This document shows positions 20,954-33,092 of a DNA stretch of 64,000 bases, piece by piece. Positions within the stretch are counted from its first letter, which is position 1. Every line of letters starts with the position of its first letter. Location of the stretch: NCBI GenBank assembly GCA_015143295.1, contig CM026565.1, positions 11,034,041 through 11,098,040 on the forward strand, in the 5' to 3' direction. Under the pieces are notes generated by a model. It did not search any database. It was not told where the DNA came from and saw only the letters and a list, made by a program, of their open reading frames with translations. This DNA is from Tetracentron sinense (Eukaryota > Streptophyta > Magnoliopsida > Trochodendrales > Trochodendraceae). Position numbers and translations under genes: made by a program.

Positions 20954-21960
20954 ATGGCAAACAATGTTTTTGCAACAAGCCTAGGAGAAGGACAGTCCAC
21001 CACTAGACCACCTCTGTTTAATGGAGAAAATTATAACTATTGAAAAACTAGGATGATGTATTACATTCAAGCTCTAGATTATGAGTGTTGGAGAGTAATA
21101 GTCAATGGCCCTCATCTTCCCACAAAAACTGTGGATGATGTCAGAATTCCTAAGGTCGAGGAAGAATGGAATGAAACTGACATTAAGCTCATTTAAATCA
21201 ATGCTAAAGCTATTAGCAACCTCTACTGTGCCTTAAGTCCCCAAGAATTTAACAAAATTTCTGGATGCGACTCTACTAAAGAAATATGGGATAAACTGAA
21301 AGTCACCTATGAAGGAACTAATCAGGTTAAAGAAGAAAAGATTAGCATGCTTGTTCACAAGTATGAATTATTCAAAATGGAAAAAGAAGAATCTATCGGT
21401 GATATGTTCACCAGATTTACTAACATTTTAAATTGTCTTAAATCTCTGGGTAAAGTGTATTCTAATGCAGAAAATGTAAGAAAGATCTTAAGATCACTAC
21501 CCAAGGAATGGACTCCAAAAGTAACAGCAATCCAAGAAGCTAAGGACCTCACCAAACTGCCTATGGATGAGCTGCTGGGATCTCTTATGACTCATGAAGT
21601 CATAATGAAGGATCAAATGCCTGATGAACCTAGAACCAAGAAAGGGCTAGCTCCCAAGTCTACTCAAGTTGAAATTAGTGATGAGGAAACCAGCAGTGAT
21701 TATGAAGATATAGCCTTGATGGCAAGAAGGTTCAAATGGTTCCTCAAGCATAAGAACTTCAAAAAGAGATCATACAAGAAGGAGTTCTCAAAAGAAGTGA
21801 ACAAAGCTGAAGCTAGCAAGAAGGAACCTCTCACGTATTATGAATGCAAGAAGCCAAGCCACATAAGGACTGACTGCCCTCAACTCAAGAAGAGCCAAAG
21901 CACAAGAAAAAAGCTATGATGGCAACTGGGATGACTCGGAGGGAAGCAAGTCGGAAGATT
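20954..21960 (+). pseudogene. Copia gag region
   Basis: Starting with an ATG at 20954 the translation shows a SIRE-type gag N-terminus (TTRPPLFNGENYNY), then a UBN2-like middle (KYELFKMEKEESIGDMFTRF, then ILRSLPKEWTPKVTAIQEAK) and a zinc-knuckle-like segment (ECKKPSHIRTDCPQLKK) near 21840-21885. It forms the nucleocapsid in intact relatives. Broken fossil. Confidence 0.85.
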
Positions 21961-22399
21961 CAAGTGATGAAAAAGTGGCAAATCTGTGCCTCATGGCAAA
22001 TGAGGATGAGGTAACTTCTTCCCCAAATAATTCTCTCTCATATAATGAAATAAGAGAAGCATTTGATGAACTCTACTTTGAATTTGGTAGAATAGCCAAA
22101 TTAAATAATTCTTTAAAAAAGAAATTCACACTCTCTCACAATCATGTGAAAATCTACAAAAAGAAAGAGTGTGTTAGCCATTGAGAATGAGGAATTGAGT
22201 AAGAAATTAAATGATATTGAAAATGCTCCTCACAACTCACCATGTGAGAATGAGTTAAAAGTTAAAGACAAGGACTGACCAATACTGTCCTCACATTCAC
22301 AACTGGTCAAAAGAACCTAGAAAGACTTTTAGGTTAGCAAAGATGTGTTTTTTAACAAGGCTGGACTTGGTTATAATACTTTTTCAAAACAAAAGATTA

Positions 22400-23110
22400 T
22401 CAAAATTTCTTGTACAAAATTAGTAATCACCAAACTCCACCATCCACCTCATTTTATAATGGTAAAATAATTAGGAAAGTTTGGGTTCTAAAAGGAACAT
22501 CTTCTCTTTCAAAATCTAACCACAAAGGACCAAGAATGATATGGGTTCCCAAGGGAACTAATCCTCCCAAACCAAACCCAAATCACTTTGGGTACCATCC
22601 AAAACTGTTTGGGTATCGGGGGGAAAGTATCTTGGAGTTACTTGAATTGGATGTGTAGGTATGCTTCAAATCAAGAACTTCCAAGACAACATGGTTCTTG
22701 GACAGGGGATGCTCAAGGCATATGACCGGGAACAAGGAACTATTTGCATCAATCACTCCAAAGGATGGCGGTCATGTAACATTTGGAGACAATGCTAAAG
22801 GGAAGATCATTGGCATAGGTAACATTGGTAAGAATAAATCCGTTTTTATTGAGAATGTACTATTGTTGATGGACTCAAGCATAATCTCATTAGTATTAGT
22901 CACTTTGTGATAAGGGACTGAATGTTTCAATCAAGTCAATATCTGCATGATTAAGGATAAAGATAATCTAAATACTTTGTTTGTAGCACATAGAAATGAA
23001 ATGTTTATACCTTAGATTTTGATGAACTTAAATCTCAAACATGATATGTCTCTCTGCTATAGATGAAGCTAGCTGGTTATGGCATAGGAGACTAGGATAT
23101 GCTAGTATGG
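22400..23110 (+). pseudogene. Copia protease and pre-integrase region
   Basis: Visible are repeated basic motifs (KGPRMIWVPKGTNPPKPN) at 22410-22658 as in SIRE gag-protease linkers, and DRGCSRHMTGNKELF with HVTFGDNAKGKIIGIGNIGK at 22698-22850, the aspartic-protease region of Copia. WHRRLGYAS-type pre-integrase sequence follows near 23070-23115. Broken fossil. Confidence 0.75.
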
Positions 23111-23114
23111 ATTT

Positions 23115-24374
23115 TTGTCTAAACTCTCTAAAAATGAATTAGTTAAAGGATTACCTAAAACTAAATTTATCAAAGACAAAATTTTATGCTTGTCAACTTG
23201 GAAAACAAATAAAATCATAATTTCAAACCAAAAAGAAAATGATTCTACCACTAGGCCCTTAGAACTTTTGCATATGGATCTTTTTGGTCCAAATGAAGTA
23301 GCTAGCCTAGCTGGAAAAACTTATGCTTTTGTTATAGTGGATGATTTTTCAAGATACTCATGGGTACTATTTCTTTCTCATAAAAATGAAGCACCCTCTC
23401 TATTTAAAAAGTTTTGTAAAAGAATTCAAAATGAAAAAGATTATTTTATTAAAAAAAGAAGTGATAGAGGGGAGAATTTAAAAATAAAGAACTTAAAATT
23501 TTGTGATGAAAATAGTTTTAATCATAATTTTTCAGCACCTAGAACTCCACAACAGAATGGTGTAGTAGAAAGAAAGAATAGATCTCTTCAAGAAATGGCT
23601 AGAACAATGCTTAATGAAAATAAATTACCAAATTATTTTTGGGCTGAAGCCATTAACACATCATGTTATGTAATTAATAGAGTTGTTATAAGAAGCAAAC
23701 TAAATAAAACTCCCTATGAGCTTTGGAATGGAAGAATCCCTAATATAAGTTATTTTAAGGTGTTTGGATGTAAATGCTTCATACTTAATGATAAACAACA
23801 TCTTAAGAAATTTGATGCTAAATCTGTGGAAGGAATCTTCTTAAGATACTCTACTAATAGCAAAGCTTATAGAGTGTTTAACAAGAAATCATTAATTGTT
23901 GAAGAATCAATTCATGTAGTTTTTGATGAATCAAATCCTTTTAACAAAATCAATACTGATATGGATGATGAAATTGATAATCTTCCAAAAGCAATATCAA
24001 ATTTACAAATCAACAAAGAAAATAAAAATGATCAAGAAAAAGAAAAATCAAGTAACAACTCCATTGAAATAGATAATGAAGAAGAAATTGAAAATGAAGA
24101 ATCCTATCAACTTCCTAAAGCTTGGAAATTAATAAAAGATCACCCTAAGGATCTAATACTTGGTAATATGGAACAAAAAGTTAGAACAAGAAGAAATCTA
24201 ATGAATCTTGCTTTCCTAAGTCAAATTGAACCTAAAAATGCCTTAGAAGCTATTGAAGATGACTCGTGGGGCATTGCTATGCAAGAAGAGTTAAATCAAT
24301 TTGATAGAAATCAAGTTTGGGATCTAGTACCTAGACCAAATGACAAATCTATTATTGGAACAAAAAGTCTTTAG
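23115..24374 (+). pseudogene. Copia integrase and linker to RT
   Basis: A 419-codon open stretch includes LELLHMDLFGPNEVASLAGK, FVIVDDFSRYSWVLFLSHKN and TPQQNGVVERKNRSLQEMAR, the catalytic core of Copia integrase. A lysine- and glutamate-rich linker follows, then the start of the RT domain (ALEAIEDDSWGIAMQEELNQ). It is the best-preserved part of the element. Confidence 0.9.
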
Positions 24375-25330
24375 GAATAAAATGATGAAAATGGGAATGT
24401 AGTTAAAAATAAAGCAAGATTAGTAGCTCAAGGTTACAACCAAGAAGAGGGGATAGATAATGATGAAACATTTGCCCCGGTTACTAGACTAGAAGCTATA
24501 AGAATGTTACTTGCATTTGCTAGTCATAAAGAATTTAAATTATATCAAATGGATGTAAAAAGTGCATTTCTAAATGGGTATATCAATGAGGAAGTTTATG
24601 TAAATCAACCTCCTTGTTTTGAAAATCATAAATTTCCTAATCATGTATTTAAGTTAACTAAAGCTTATATGGATTAAAGTAACCTCCAAGAGCTTGGTAT
24701 GATAGGCTAAGTAGCTTCCTAATTGAAAACGGATTCACAAGAGGTAAAATTGACACAACTTTATTCTAATGACCAAAAATGATGATATGCTAATAATCCA
24801 AATCTATGTAGATGACATCATATTTGGATCAGCAAATGAATCTCTTGTAGAATGTTTACTAAAACAATGCAAAAAGAATTTGAAATGCGTATGATGGGTG
24901 AATTAACATTTTTCTTAGGACTTCAAATCAAACAAACCAAACAAGGAACTTTCGTTAATCAAGCTAAATATACTAAAGAACTACTTAAAAAGTTTGGAAT
25001 GGAAAACACTAAAATAATGGATACTCCTATGAGTCCATCAACCAAACTTGATAAGGATGAAAAAGGGAAAAGTATTAATGAAAAACTTATAGAGGCATGA
25101 TTGGAAGCCTTTTGTATCTCACTGCAAGTAGACCTGACATTATGTTCAATGTTTGCATTTGTGCAAGATTCCAATCAGTCCAAAGAATCTCACTTAACTG
25201 CGGTAAAAAGAATCTTTAGATACTTACTTGGAACAATTGATTAAGGCTTATGGTATCCAAAGGACACAAACTTAAATCTAATAAGCTATTCAGATGCAGA
25301 CTTTGCTGGATGCAAAGTAGATAGAAAAAG
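24375..25330 (+). pseudogene. Copia reverse transcriptase and start of RNase H
   Basis: Pieces matching Copia RT are seen in order: [56 protein letters not shown], then FEMRMMGELTFFLGLQIKQT. RNase H begins near 25120 and is cut by solo LTR A2 in the DADFAGCKVDRKS motif. Broken fossil; pol resumes at 28096. Confidence 0.85.
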
Positions 25331-28095
25331 TGTAACGACCCGGAATTTTAATATAATAAAATTATGTGTTTATGGGTCCTTAATGGAGGTTAATTAGTTA
25401 ATTTTTTTAAATTAATAAAAAGTGAACTTTGCTCGGGATTGAAGTGCACCGAGGAAATCTCAGTATCGTTTGGCGAAACTCGTACACAGTGTGCCGGTCG
25501 ACTACCGGGACACACCCCTACCGTATCGGTTCCATCATGTACCATTTCACAGGACCGCGGGGCCATTATGTGTGATAAAATTGAGAAAAAGGGAAAATTT
25601 TCATATTTCCAAAAATTAAGTGGGACCCAATATCTGTTGGAGATCCTAATAGAAATCCGTGCAGTTGGCACTAATGCGTGTCGGCCGGTCGTGGGGACTA
25701 ATGTCTGTCATCTCGGCAGTTAGTTATCTCAAACGAAGAAGCGACAACGTGTTTTGTGTCCGAAATCAGAAAATTAGTGGGTTTTGCAATTTTCTTCCGG
25801 ACTAAAGTGCAGCTGTCAAAACTCAGTATTTTTCCCCGAAATTTTTACAGTAGGTGTCGGACTGCCCCAAGTTCGGTCACCTGAAGTTTCGTTATCGTCG
25901 GGTGTCATATAGCAGGGTTTCGGAGGGCATATACGTGAAAAGTGGGAAAATCCAGTCAAACCAGTCAAAGTGGTTGACTTGGTCAACCTCACTTTTTCCA
26001 CACCAATTGGATCATGTGCTTTTGCACATGATCCCCCATTTAAGGCATATATAAATGGGGGCCAGCCCTCATTTGCTCACGGTTTCAATCGCAAACAGTG
26101 CTTCTATTAGATTTTTTTTTTAGAGAGAGAGTGAGGAGAGAGAAAGAAGAGAGAGAAAGAAGAGAGAGAAAGGGAAAGGGAGGTCCCCTTAGGCTTTTTC
26201 GACGTCCCCGACGCGTTGGCGGCTTCTGATTTCTTCTCCGATGCCTCGATTTGCGTGTAGAGAGAGAAAAAGGTAGAGAGAGAGTGAAAGTTAGAGAGAG
26301 GAGTTTTATCTTGGGGTTGATCGCCCTCCCGGACGTGTTGGTGGTGCCTCTTTTTGCGCCAGTCGCCTCGAAACGCTTGAAGCAGGTAAAACTCCTCTTT
26401 TCTTCTCTTTTTTCCGCTTATTTTGCTATATTATTTCATGTGATGATATGCATGTCTTTTGACGTGAATGAAAAGGGGCGGAGACCCCTATGTGATGTTG
26501 TGATTTTATGTGGTCCCTCGGGGAGCCCAGATCGGGTCCCGGGTAAATTGTATCGCCACTCTAGGGTGACGAAAATTGTTTTGCATGTCTTGTAAGGCTA
26601 TGGAGACATCCATTAGCTTGAAAACGTTCGCTAACGGGACGGTGTGTTAACGGAGTTAGTTCACGTTTGCGAGACTCAAGTATTTCAGTTAATCAAGCGA
26701 GGCTTGAGTTAACTGGGGTTAACCTGTGGTTAGAAAATCTAACCAGGGTTAAGTATAGTCCGTGGTTCCTCTTTGACTAGGTCAGGAGAGACGGTGTCCA
26801 GTAAGGCCTGGGGTTCCTCCGTGACTGATAGTCGGGAGATGTCGGTCTGTTTGTCTAGGTCGTCTGTGGTGCTCTTGACTAGGTCAGGAGTGGCGGTGTC
26901 CTGCATGGCCCGTGGTTCCTCCGTGATTGATAGTCAGAGATGTCAGAGTCCTAGGGAGTTTAAAGTGGCTGAACATCAGATAGTGTATAGTCCGAGGTTC
27001 CTCTCTAGGTGGGTCAGAAGATGTCGGCACCGTGTCTATCGGGGTCCCTTCTTAGTAGAACGTCAGGAGATGTCGGCATTGGTATAGATGTCGGGGTTCC
27101 TCCTTAAACTAGCCAAAAGATGACGGTAGGCAGGTTGGTCGGGTTCCTTCTTGACTGATATCCAGGGAGATGGCGGCGAATACACGGTAGATGTGGTCCA
27201 GTCAATTGAATGGAAAAGTATGTCCTTATTGGGCGAATGCCCCATGTTGTGTGTGTAAGCTTCGGATACGAAGTGGTCTGAGTCGGTGTACTCAGGGTTG
27301 GTGTATTTTTCTGAGTTGGTGTACTCAGGGTTCGGTATGGAATCGTCGGATTCCAGGTGAGTTGGGTTGGTATACCCAAGGTTTGGTCGTGTTCGGGTGA
27401 AAGCCGGAACAGCGTGTGTGTCTAAATGACTCAATGTATTATGGTTATGATTTAGAGACTTTAAGCTGAACATTTGTGGGCTATGGCCAATTAATAGAGT
27501 CTCAGGACTCGAAATGAAACATGATTGAGGATTGAAATGATAACTTGGTAATATGAATACATTCATAACTGAACCCCATAATTGCAAAGTAATGTGAGGT
27601 CGGGAACCTCGGTTAGGGTGACGTAACCCTAAGTGACCTTGGGTCACAATTTATTATATACTGTTCTATTTTACTGTAACATGCAAATTGAACTGCTTAT
27701 TATATCATTATTGATGCGTGTTATTATGTGGAAAATAGTTTAGAATGATTGTGATTTTATTGGGCTTCATAGCTCACTGACTTTTTTTGTCAGCAGATCT
27801 CGGAGCTGCTGACCAGTAAGTGCAAAGTCCAACTGGACATTTTGGAAGCTTGTACAAGTTGTACCCGGCGTGATAGAAGCGCCTACTTTTGTAAAACAAA
27901 CTTGATGTAAATAATACAGGTATATGGTTTGTATGATGACTATTGTGATGACAGGTATTATTTGCTTTTTGGAAGCATCTGATAAATGTTTAAATTTTCC
28001 GCATTTTCGAGGGTAAAGTCTTCCGCTTGCATGATTTGACAAACGGACACGCGTCTCGGAAATTGATTCCCTAGGCGCGGGTTCGGGGCGTCACA
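25331..28095 (+). mobile_element. Solo LTR A2 inserted in the Copia RNase H region
   Basis: The 2,765-bp LTR starts TGTAACGACCCGGAATTTTA and ends TTCGGGGCGTCACA. It interrupts the Copia motif at GATAGAAAAAG / AAAAGTACTAGTGG. The AAAAG duplication is clear, with one A shared with the LTR end. There is no internal region. A TATA box (TATATAAATGGGGGCC) lies at 26048, GA-rich repeats at 26110-26190, and a tandem field of GGTCAGGAG...GTTCCTCC units at 26760-27180. It is the youngest of the four nested layers and has already lost its internal part. Confidence 0.87.
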
Positions 28096-28522
28096 AAAGT
28101 ACTAGTGGAACTTGTTACTTTTTAGGACATTCTCTTGTTTCATGGTTTAGTAAAAATAAAATTCAGTGGCCTTATCCACAGCTGAGGCTGAGTACATGAC
28201 AACTGGACTTTGTTGGACCTAAACTCTCTATATAAAACAACAGCTAGAAGATTTTAAACTTATCTATACTAAAATTCCTATTAAGTGTGATAACACAAGT
28301 GCTATTTGTATGACTAAGAATCCTATTCAACACTCAAGGAATAAACACATAGAAATAAGATATCACTTTATTAGAGATCATGTGCAAAATGGAAATGTTA
28401 TCTTGGAATTTGTTGATACAATTAATCAGCTTGCTGATATTTTCACCAAACCTTTACATTCTGATAGATTTAGTGCTTTGAGAAGAGAACTGGGAATGAC
28501 TAGTCTAAGTGATTTAACTTAA
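28096..28522 (+). pseudogene. Copia RNase H, second part
   Basis: After LTR A2 the Copia RNase H continues (TSGTCYFLGHSL-like text, then CDNTSAICMTKNPIQHSRNK and HIEIRYHFIRDHVQNGNV, IFTKPLHSDRFSALRRELGM). It ends near 28522. The two parts abut exactly at the AAAAG target site. Confidence 0.85.
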
Positions 28523-28700
28523 TCAAGATCAAAAGCAATCAAAAATTGAAATCTTTGATTTGATATGCCTATAACTTGCTTGATTGATAAATAGATTGAT
28601 TTGAATACATTATGATTATTTTAGATGTCTTGATGAATCTTTGACTTAAAGGAAAATAGGTAGAAAACTTAAGAGAAATCAATCCTCCATATTCAGAACT

Positions 28701-28930
28701 GAATTCGACGACGAATTCAATCTCGAACGTGATTTCGGCGACGAATATTTGGGAAAAAGAGAAAACAGAATGTTTTCTGTAACCAGTTCGGCGACGAACC
28801 TGGATGAGTCATCCATTTCGTCGACAAATTCAATCCGAAATTAAAATTTTTAGGGCTCCTAACTCAATTTCAGCGACAAATTTAGGGATGAAACCCATTT
28901 CGGCGACGAATTGAGTCGTGTATATAAATA
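28701..28930 (+). promoter_or_regulatory. Internal promoter-like module before the extra Copia ORF
   Basis: Six copies of the LTR 12-bp motif TTCG(G/T/A)CGAC(G/A)AA, one of them with TTCAG, lie at 28704, 28734, 28787, 28817, 28869 and 28899. The first sits in GAATTCGACGACGAATTC, the same frame as the 18-bp LTR palindrome. A TATA box TATATAAATAG follows at 28921, and the first ATG of the next ORF is at 29050, leaving about 100 bp for an untranslated leader. The same motif, in the same kind of cluster, lies before the LTR TATA box. The module may let the downstream ORF be transcribed separately; this is inference. Confidence 0.55.
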
Positions 28931-29049
28931 GTAAACCCCAAAATCCAAACTTTTTCAAACCTAATCTTTCCCTCCAAAGTCCCTATTCCATTGCTCGTGC
29001 ACCCTTCTTTGTTCCAAGATCTAGCAAATCTTTCCAAATCTCTCAGAAA

Positions 29050-30321
29050 ATGCCCGCTAGAATGAAAAATGCATCTGTGGAGCCACCAAAGAAGAAATCA
29101 AGAACTGAGAAAGGAAAAGAACCGGCCTCAAGTTCAACTCCAGTCCCAGTAAAGTTCAAGGAAGCAAAGTTCGAGAAACTATTCAAAGAAAAATTCCTAT
29201 CTCGTTCCCCTCTGTACGGTAAAGTCGTTAATTTCATTAGTTTTGATGCCTATGGGCTCGAACCCATAAAAACTCTCTTTTCTGCCCTAAAATGGGATAA
29301 ATTTCTTGAATCTAATGAACCCATGTTTCTTGAGTTAGTCAAACTCTTTTACACTCACTTCCATTTCAATCAATCCGAATCACTTATTACCTCATTTGTC
29401 TTAGGTAAAAACATTTCTTTTCATTTAAATCAATTGCACTCAATTTTAAAAATCTCTCAGTGTACCCTTCAAACTTTTGTGAATGGTCAGTGGACCAGTC
29501 ATGAAGGATTTGATGTGGTTGAAGCACTGAAAATGATGTGCATAAACCAAGATTTCACCTCTCCTTTTCAACCTAAGGTTAAAGATCTTACCCTCACTGC
29601 TAGACTCATTCACCAAATAATCGCTTATAACCTAGTTCCCAGGGTTTGTGGTAGGGAGTATCTCACCTACTTCGATGTATTCCTTATGTGGTGCATCCTA
29701 ACCACCACACCCATTGATCTCTCCTACATCATTGTCCATTTTATGGATGATGCATTCAAGAGAAAATCAGGATGTCTCCCTTCTGGTCAGGCTCTGACTA
29801 AAATCTTTAAACACTTCAATGTTCCTTTAGCTTCTCAAATAGATATTGTCACCCCTGATGATTCCTCCATTTATAGTAAAGCAACCATTCAAAGAATGGG
29901 CTATATCTGGAATGACTCCCAGAAGGTTTGGACTCCCAAACCCTCTGCTTCTCAGTCCTCCTCCCTTCCTTCCAGTACTTCAGTTCCTATTCATACTCCA
30001 TTAATACATTTTTCTGCTCCCCCTTCATTTATTCTTTCCTCTTCATCTGCACCCACAGCAGAACTTCAGGCTGAGCAGCAACAAGATTTAGTGCCAGAGG
30101 AGGAACCCCAGGTTGAGCATCAGCCAGTACCAGAAGAGGATCCTGCAGATGAGCTTCAGGGTGAGCAACACACCAGAAATGAGCTGCCTGACTGGTCTGA
30201 TTTCGTGGATGCTGGAGAGATTCCCAAGAGTTCTTATAGACAGGTGTGTCTCCTCATTTTGAGAACCCTGGTCAGTTCTATGAGGTGCCCAGCAGGCCAG
30301 CAGCTTCAGATGAGCAGCTGA
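29050..30321 (+). pseudogene. Extra Copia ORF downstream of pol (plant retrotransposon ORF3-like)
   Basis: From the ATG at 29050 the frame is open to 30321. It has a basic N-terminus (EPPKKKSRTEKGKE, a likely nuclear-localisation signal) and a globular part (GLEPIKTLFSALKWDKFLES, then LTLTARLIHQIIAYNLVPRV, DVFLMWCILTTTPIDLSYI). A Ser/Pro- and Glu-rich tail follows. The middle resembles the 'putative plant transposon protein' domain seen in extra ORFs of plant retroelements. Such third ORFs are called envelope-like in SIRE elements; function is unproven. Codons before 29050 belong to the promoter-like module. Part of a broken fossil. Confidence 0.65.
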
Positions 30322-31203
30322 ACATCATGGCAGGGCAGATTGCCTCCATGTCTTCCAGCTTGGAGCAGTTTCAGTTGGAAATGAGGATGAGCCAACAGGA
30401 AGAGGAAATTAGAGCATCTCTGCTCTCTTTCATGACAGAGACAAGGGAAAAGCTTACAGCCATTCAAATCGAATCTAGAGAAAATCTTCAGAATCTCCAT
30501 TCCTCTACTCTCTCCCGATTTGCAGCTCTTGAGTCTGAGATGAGCCAAACTCCCTAAAGCAGTCCAGTCTTCTCTTGCCCCGATGCATAATGATCTTAGA
30601 GAGTGTGCCAATGCCACATACTCTGTCTTAGGGACAGTTAACATGGATGCCTCAGTCACCAAAGATAGAGTTGACTCTGTGTCTTCATTTTTTCGTAGAT
30701 TGGGGGCAGAACAATCCGAAGAAAGTATCCGAATAGAGGTCACAAAGACAATCCAAGGAATTGTAGAATCGTCAGCTCTTCAATTGAAGACTCAAGGCAA
30801 GTTTCTTTTGGATATGGCAGAGCATGACTCCATAGCTGCCTCAATTACCTTGCGGGCCACTGATGAGTTGAGGAAAATGAATAATTTTCTGGTCAGTCTG
30901 GCTAGTGGAGCCACTCCCTCTCAGCCTCCCTCTCAAGCTCCCTCTTCTTCCAAAGGCAAGAGACCAATAAAGGTAACCCCCTCCAAAAAGGGTCAAGCTA
31001 CTGATTCCCCTATCATCTCCCTTCCTTCAGACTCAGATTCCACCTCCTCTTCCTCTGACTCCCATGATGACTCCGATCCAGCTGAGCCATCAGAAGATGT
31101 CCTCTCAAAGGTTGCAGGCCTCATCAAAAAGCAGATGGGCTGTAATTTTTTTTTCTTTAATTTTTTTTTTGATGTTGACATAGGGGAGAAATATGAAATG
31201 TAA
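30246..31203 (+). pseudogene. Coiled-coil-like continuation of the extra ORF region
   Basis: Two further open stretches (30246-30557 and 30583-31203) encode heptad-rich sequence (IASMSSSLEQFQLEMRMSQQ; later IRIEVTKTIQGIVESSALQL) and a serine-rich acidic tail (DSDSTSSSSDSHDDSDPAEP). Coiled-coil and acidic tails are common at the end of this extra ORF in SIRE-like elements. The region ends about 380 bp before the 3' LTR. Broken fossil. Confidence 0.55.
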
Positions 31204-31570
31204 TGAAAATTTAAATTTGATGATTGATGATTGATAAATGAAATGACATTTGAACTATTGAAATATGATGTTTTTTTTGCATCTTTGGCAGTACACACAT
31301 AATATGTCTTTCGCTTATGCAATTCTATTCTTGTCTGGATCTAATATGTTGTGAAGAGAAATTAAAATTGAAACTTATCTTTGTGGAATTCTTGGTACAT
31401 AACCAGGGTGATATATATCCTTTAACTCATCATAAATATGCATCTAAATTATAACTGTGATTATTTTTACAAATGCATATGCGTAGGGGAAGCTTACCTC
31501 AAAGTTTTTATAAAAAACATGTCGTGAGGGGGAGCTCAACCCAATTTCATTACATTGTTATGTCATCATC

Positions 31571-31584
31571 AAAAAGTGGGAAAT
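31571..31584 (+). other. Polypurine tract of the Copia element
   Basis: AAAAAGTGGGAAAT lies directly before the 3' LTR start (TGTTAG at 31585), the expected site for plus-strand priming. Confidence 0.75.
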
Positions 31585-33087
31585 TGTTAGCCTCAGGGTT
31601 ACAACCATAAATACCCCTATTAATTTTGATAATAACATAATAATATAATGAAATATTTGATACTAATGAAACCATTTACGTGCGTGAACATTTCAGATTA
31701 CATAAGTTGATAGCACTCCAATCATGAAAAATGATGGAAATTACCCAAGAAGAAGTTCAACTCACTGAATACAAGATGAAGATCCAAGATAAGACCTTAG
31801 TCCAAGTCAGGTCCATTGAAGACAAAAGGCAAAATCACAAGATCCAAGTCAAGCCAAGATTATCTCTCATCATTTTTTAATGTATTTACTTTTTATTCTG
31901 AGAATGTATAGGACTTATGTAAAATGTCCTCAAAAGGATGGTAAGTTGAAAAGCTCAAGAATCATAGATTGACCATAGGAGCCTAAGACATTTTTGAAGA
32001 TTACTCCAAAGCTCTAATTAATCATAAAATTTTGATAAGAGTATAGCTAATTAACCTAGGGAATCAATCACATCCCTTCAGTGTGATCCAAGACCGAATT
32101 CAGAATTTTTACTCTGAATTCGTCGACGAATTCTCTGGGTAGATTGAATTCGGTGACGAAGTCATTACAGAAATTTTCAAATTCAGTTCTGGTTCTTGAT
32201 TTCGACGACGAAATCTTTGATTGGGTTAACTTCGGCAACAAAGTTATTACAGGATTTTTTAAAATTAAATTTCATCTTTTAAATTCCGCGACGAACTCAA
32301 GTGGGAACTCCACTTCGTCGACGAAATCATGTCTGAAACTGAAAAATCTTTGCAACGGCTAATTTGCAACGGACCTAAAAGCATTTAATGTTACCCCAAC
32401 GGCACTATTGGATCAAATGGTATAAAAGGAGTTCATTTATGAACATATAACAACTCTTGATCACAGCAATAACTCCCATCTATCACCTATTCACTGTTAT
32501 TGATTTTCAATTATTCTCATACTTAGAAAATCCCCAAAAATTCTCTCTTGAACTTACTTGACTCCTACCTACTTTGAGAGACTTAATTAGAGTTTGTATT
32601 TCACTCTTATTCAGCTCATTTTAAGGAGCTTTCTCTTCGGATTTTTAATCCAAAAACTCATTTATTGAAAGTAGTCAAGAATTCAGGATTCTTACACTAA
32701 GGCTATTGCTTCAGTTATTTCAAGAGAGGGTTGTCTCTTGAGAGGTTTCAGCTCGGCCTAAAGGAGAGCTTGTAAGGTAATATCTCGACCTGTAAGAGAG
32801 ATTGTAAAGGTTTGGACTCCACCTGTAAAGGAGCCAGTGCGATTAAGGAATCGTGGTGAATCCTCTAGCTGGAAGCTGAGGCGGGGAGTAGGCTGGATTG
32901 CTGAACCTCGTAAACAAATCTTGAGTTTGCATTCTCCTTATCTCTTCTCTCTTTCCTTTAAATATTCTACAGTTCAGCTTGTTGCATATTTAATTTTATT
33001 CCGCACTTTTGAATTTGTAGTTCAATTTTTTTAAAAGCTGCCATAGACCCTATTCACCCCCCCTTTAGGGTCATTACCTGGCCAACA
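31585..33087 (+). repeat. 3' LTR of the Copia element
   Basis: It matches the 5' LTR at about 98% by eye but is 54 bp longer. The extra length lies in the palindrome cluster (around 32231-32284), where an additional TTCGGC-type unit and an A/T-rich stretch are present. TATAAAAG is at 32421. It is followed by the AAAAG target copy and then LTR B2 sequence. Confidence 0.92.
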
Positions 33088-33092
33088 AAAAG

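Larger units (their letters stand above)
19445..33087 (+). mobile_element. SIRE-like Copia retrotransposon with extra downstream ORF, nearly full length
   Basis: The LTRs (19445-20893, 1,449 bp; 31585-33087, 1,503 bp) are flanked by a perfect 5-bp duplication AAAAG (19440-19444 and 33088-33092). Gag, protease, integrase, RT and RNase H occur in Copia order, followed by a long extra ORF region before the 3' LTR, the layout of the SIRE/Maximus lineage. Comparing the first 570 bp or so of the two LTRs by eye gives about 12 differences (about 2%), so the insertion is roughly a million years old under usual plant rates. It is broken: a solo LTR interrupts RNase H and there are several further breaks. 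Confidence 0.9.

Noticed and set aside
27063-27647. 194-codon minus-strand ORF in LTR A2
   Set aside because: The protein is low complexity (TNPEYTDS-like) and follows the tandem GAGTTGGTGTACTCAGGGTT units. There is no matching frame in A1 or A3.
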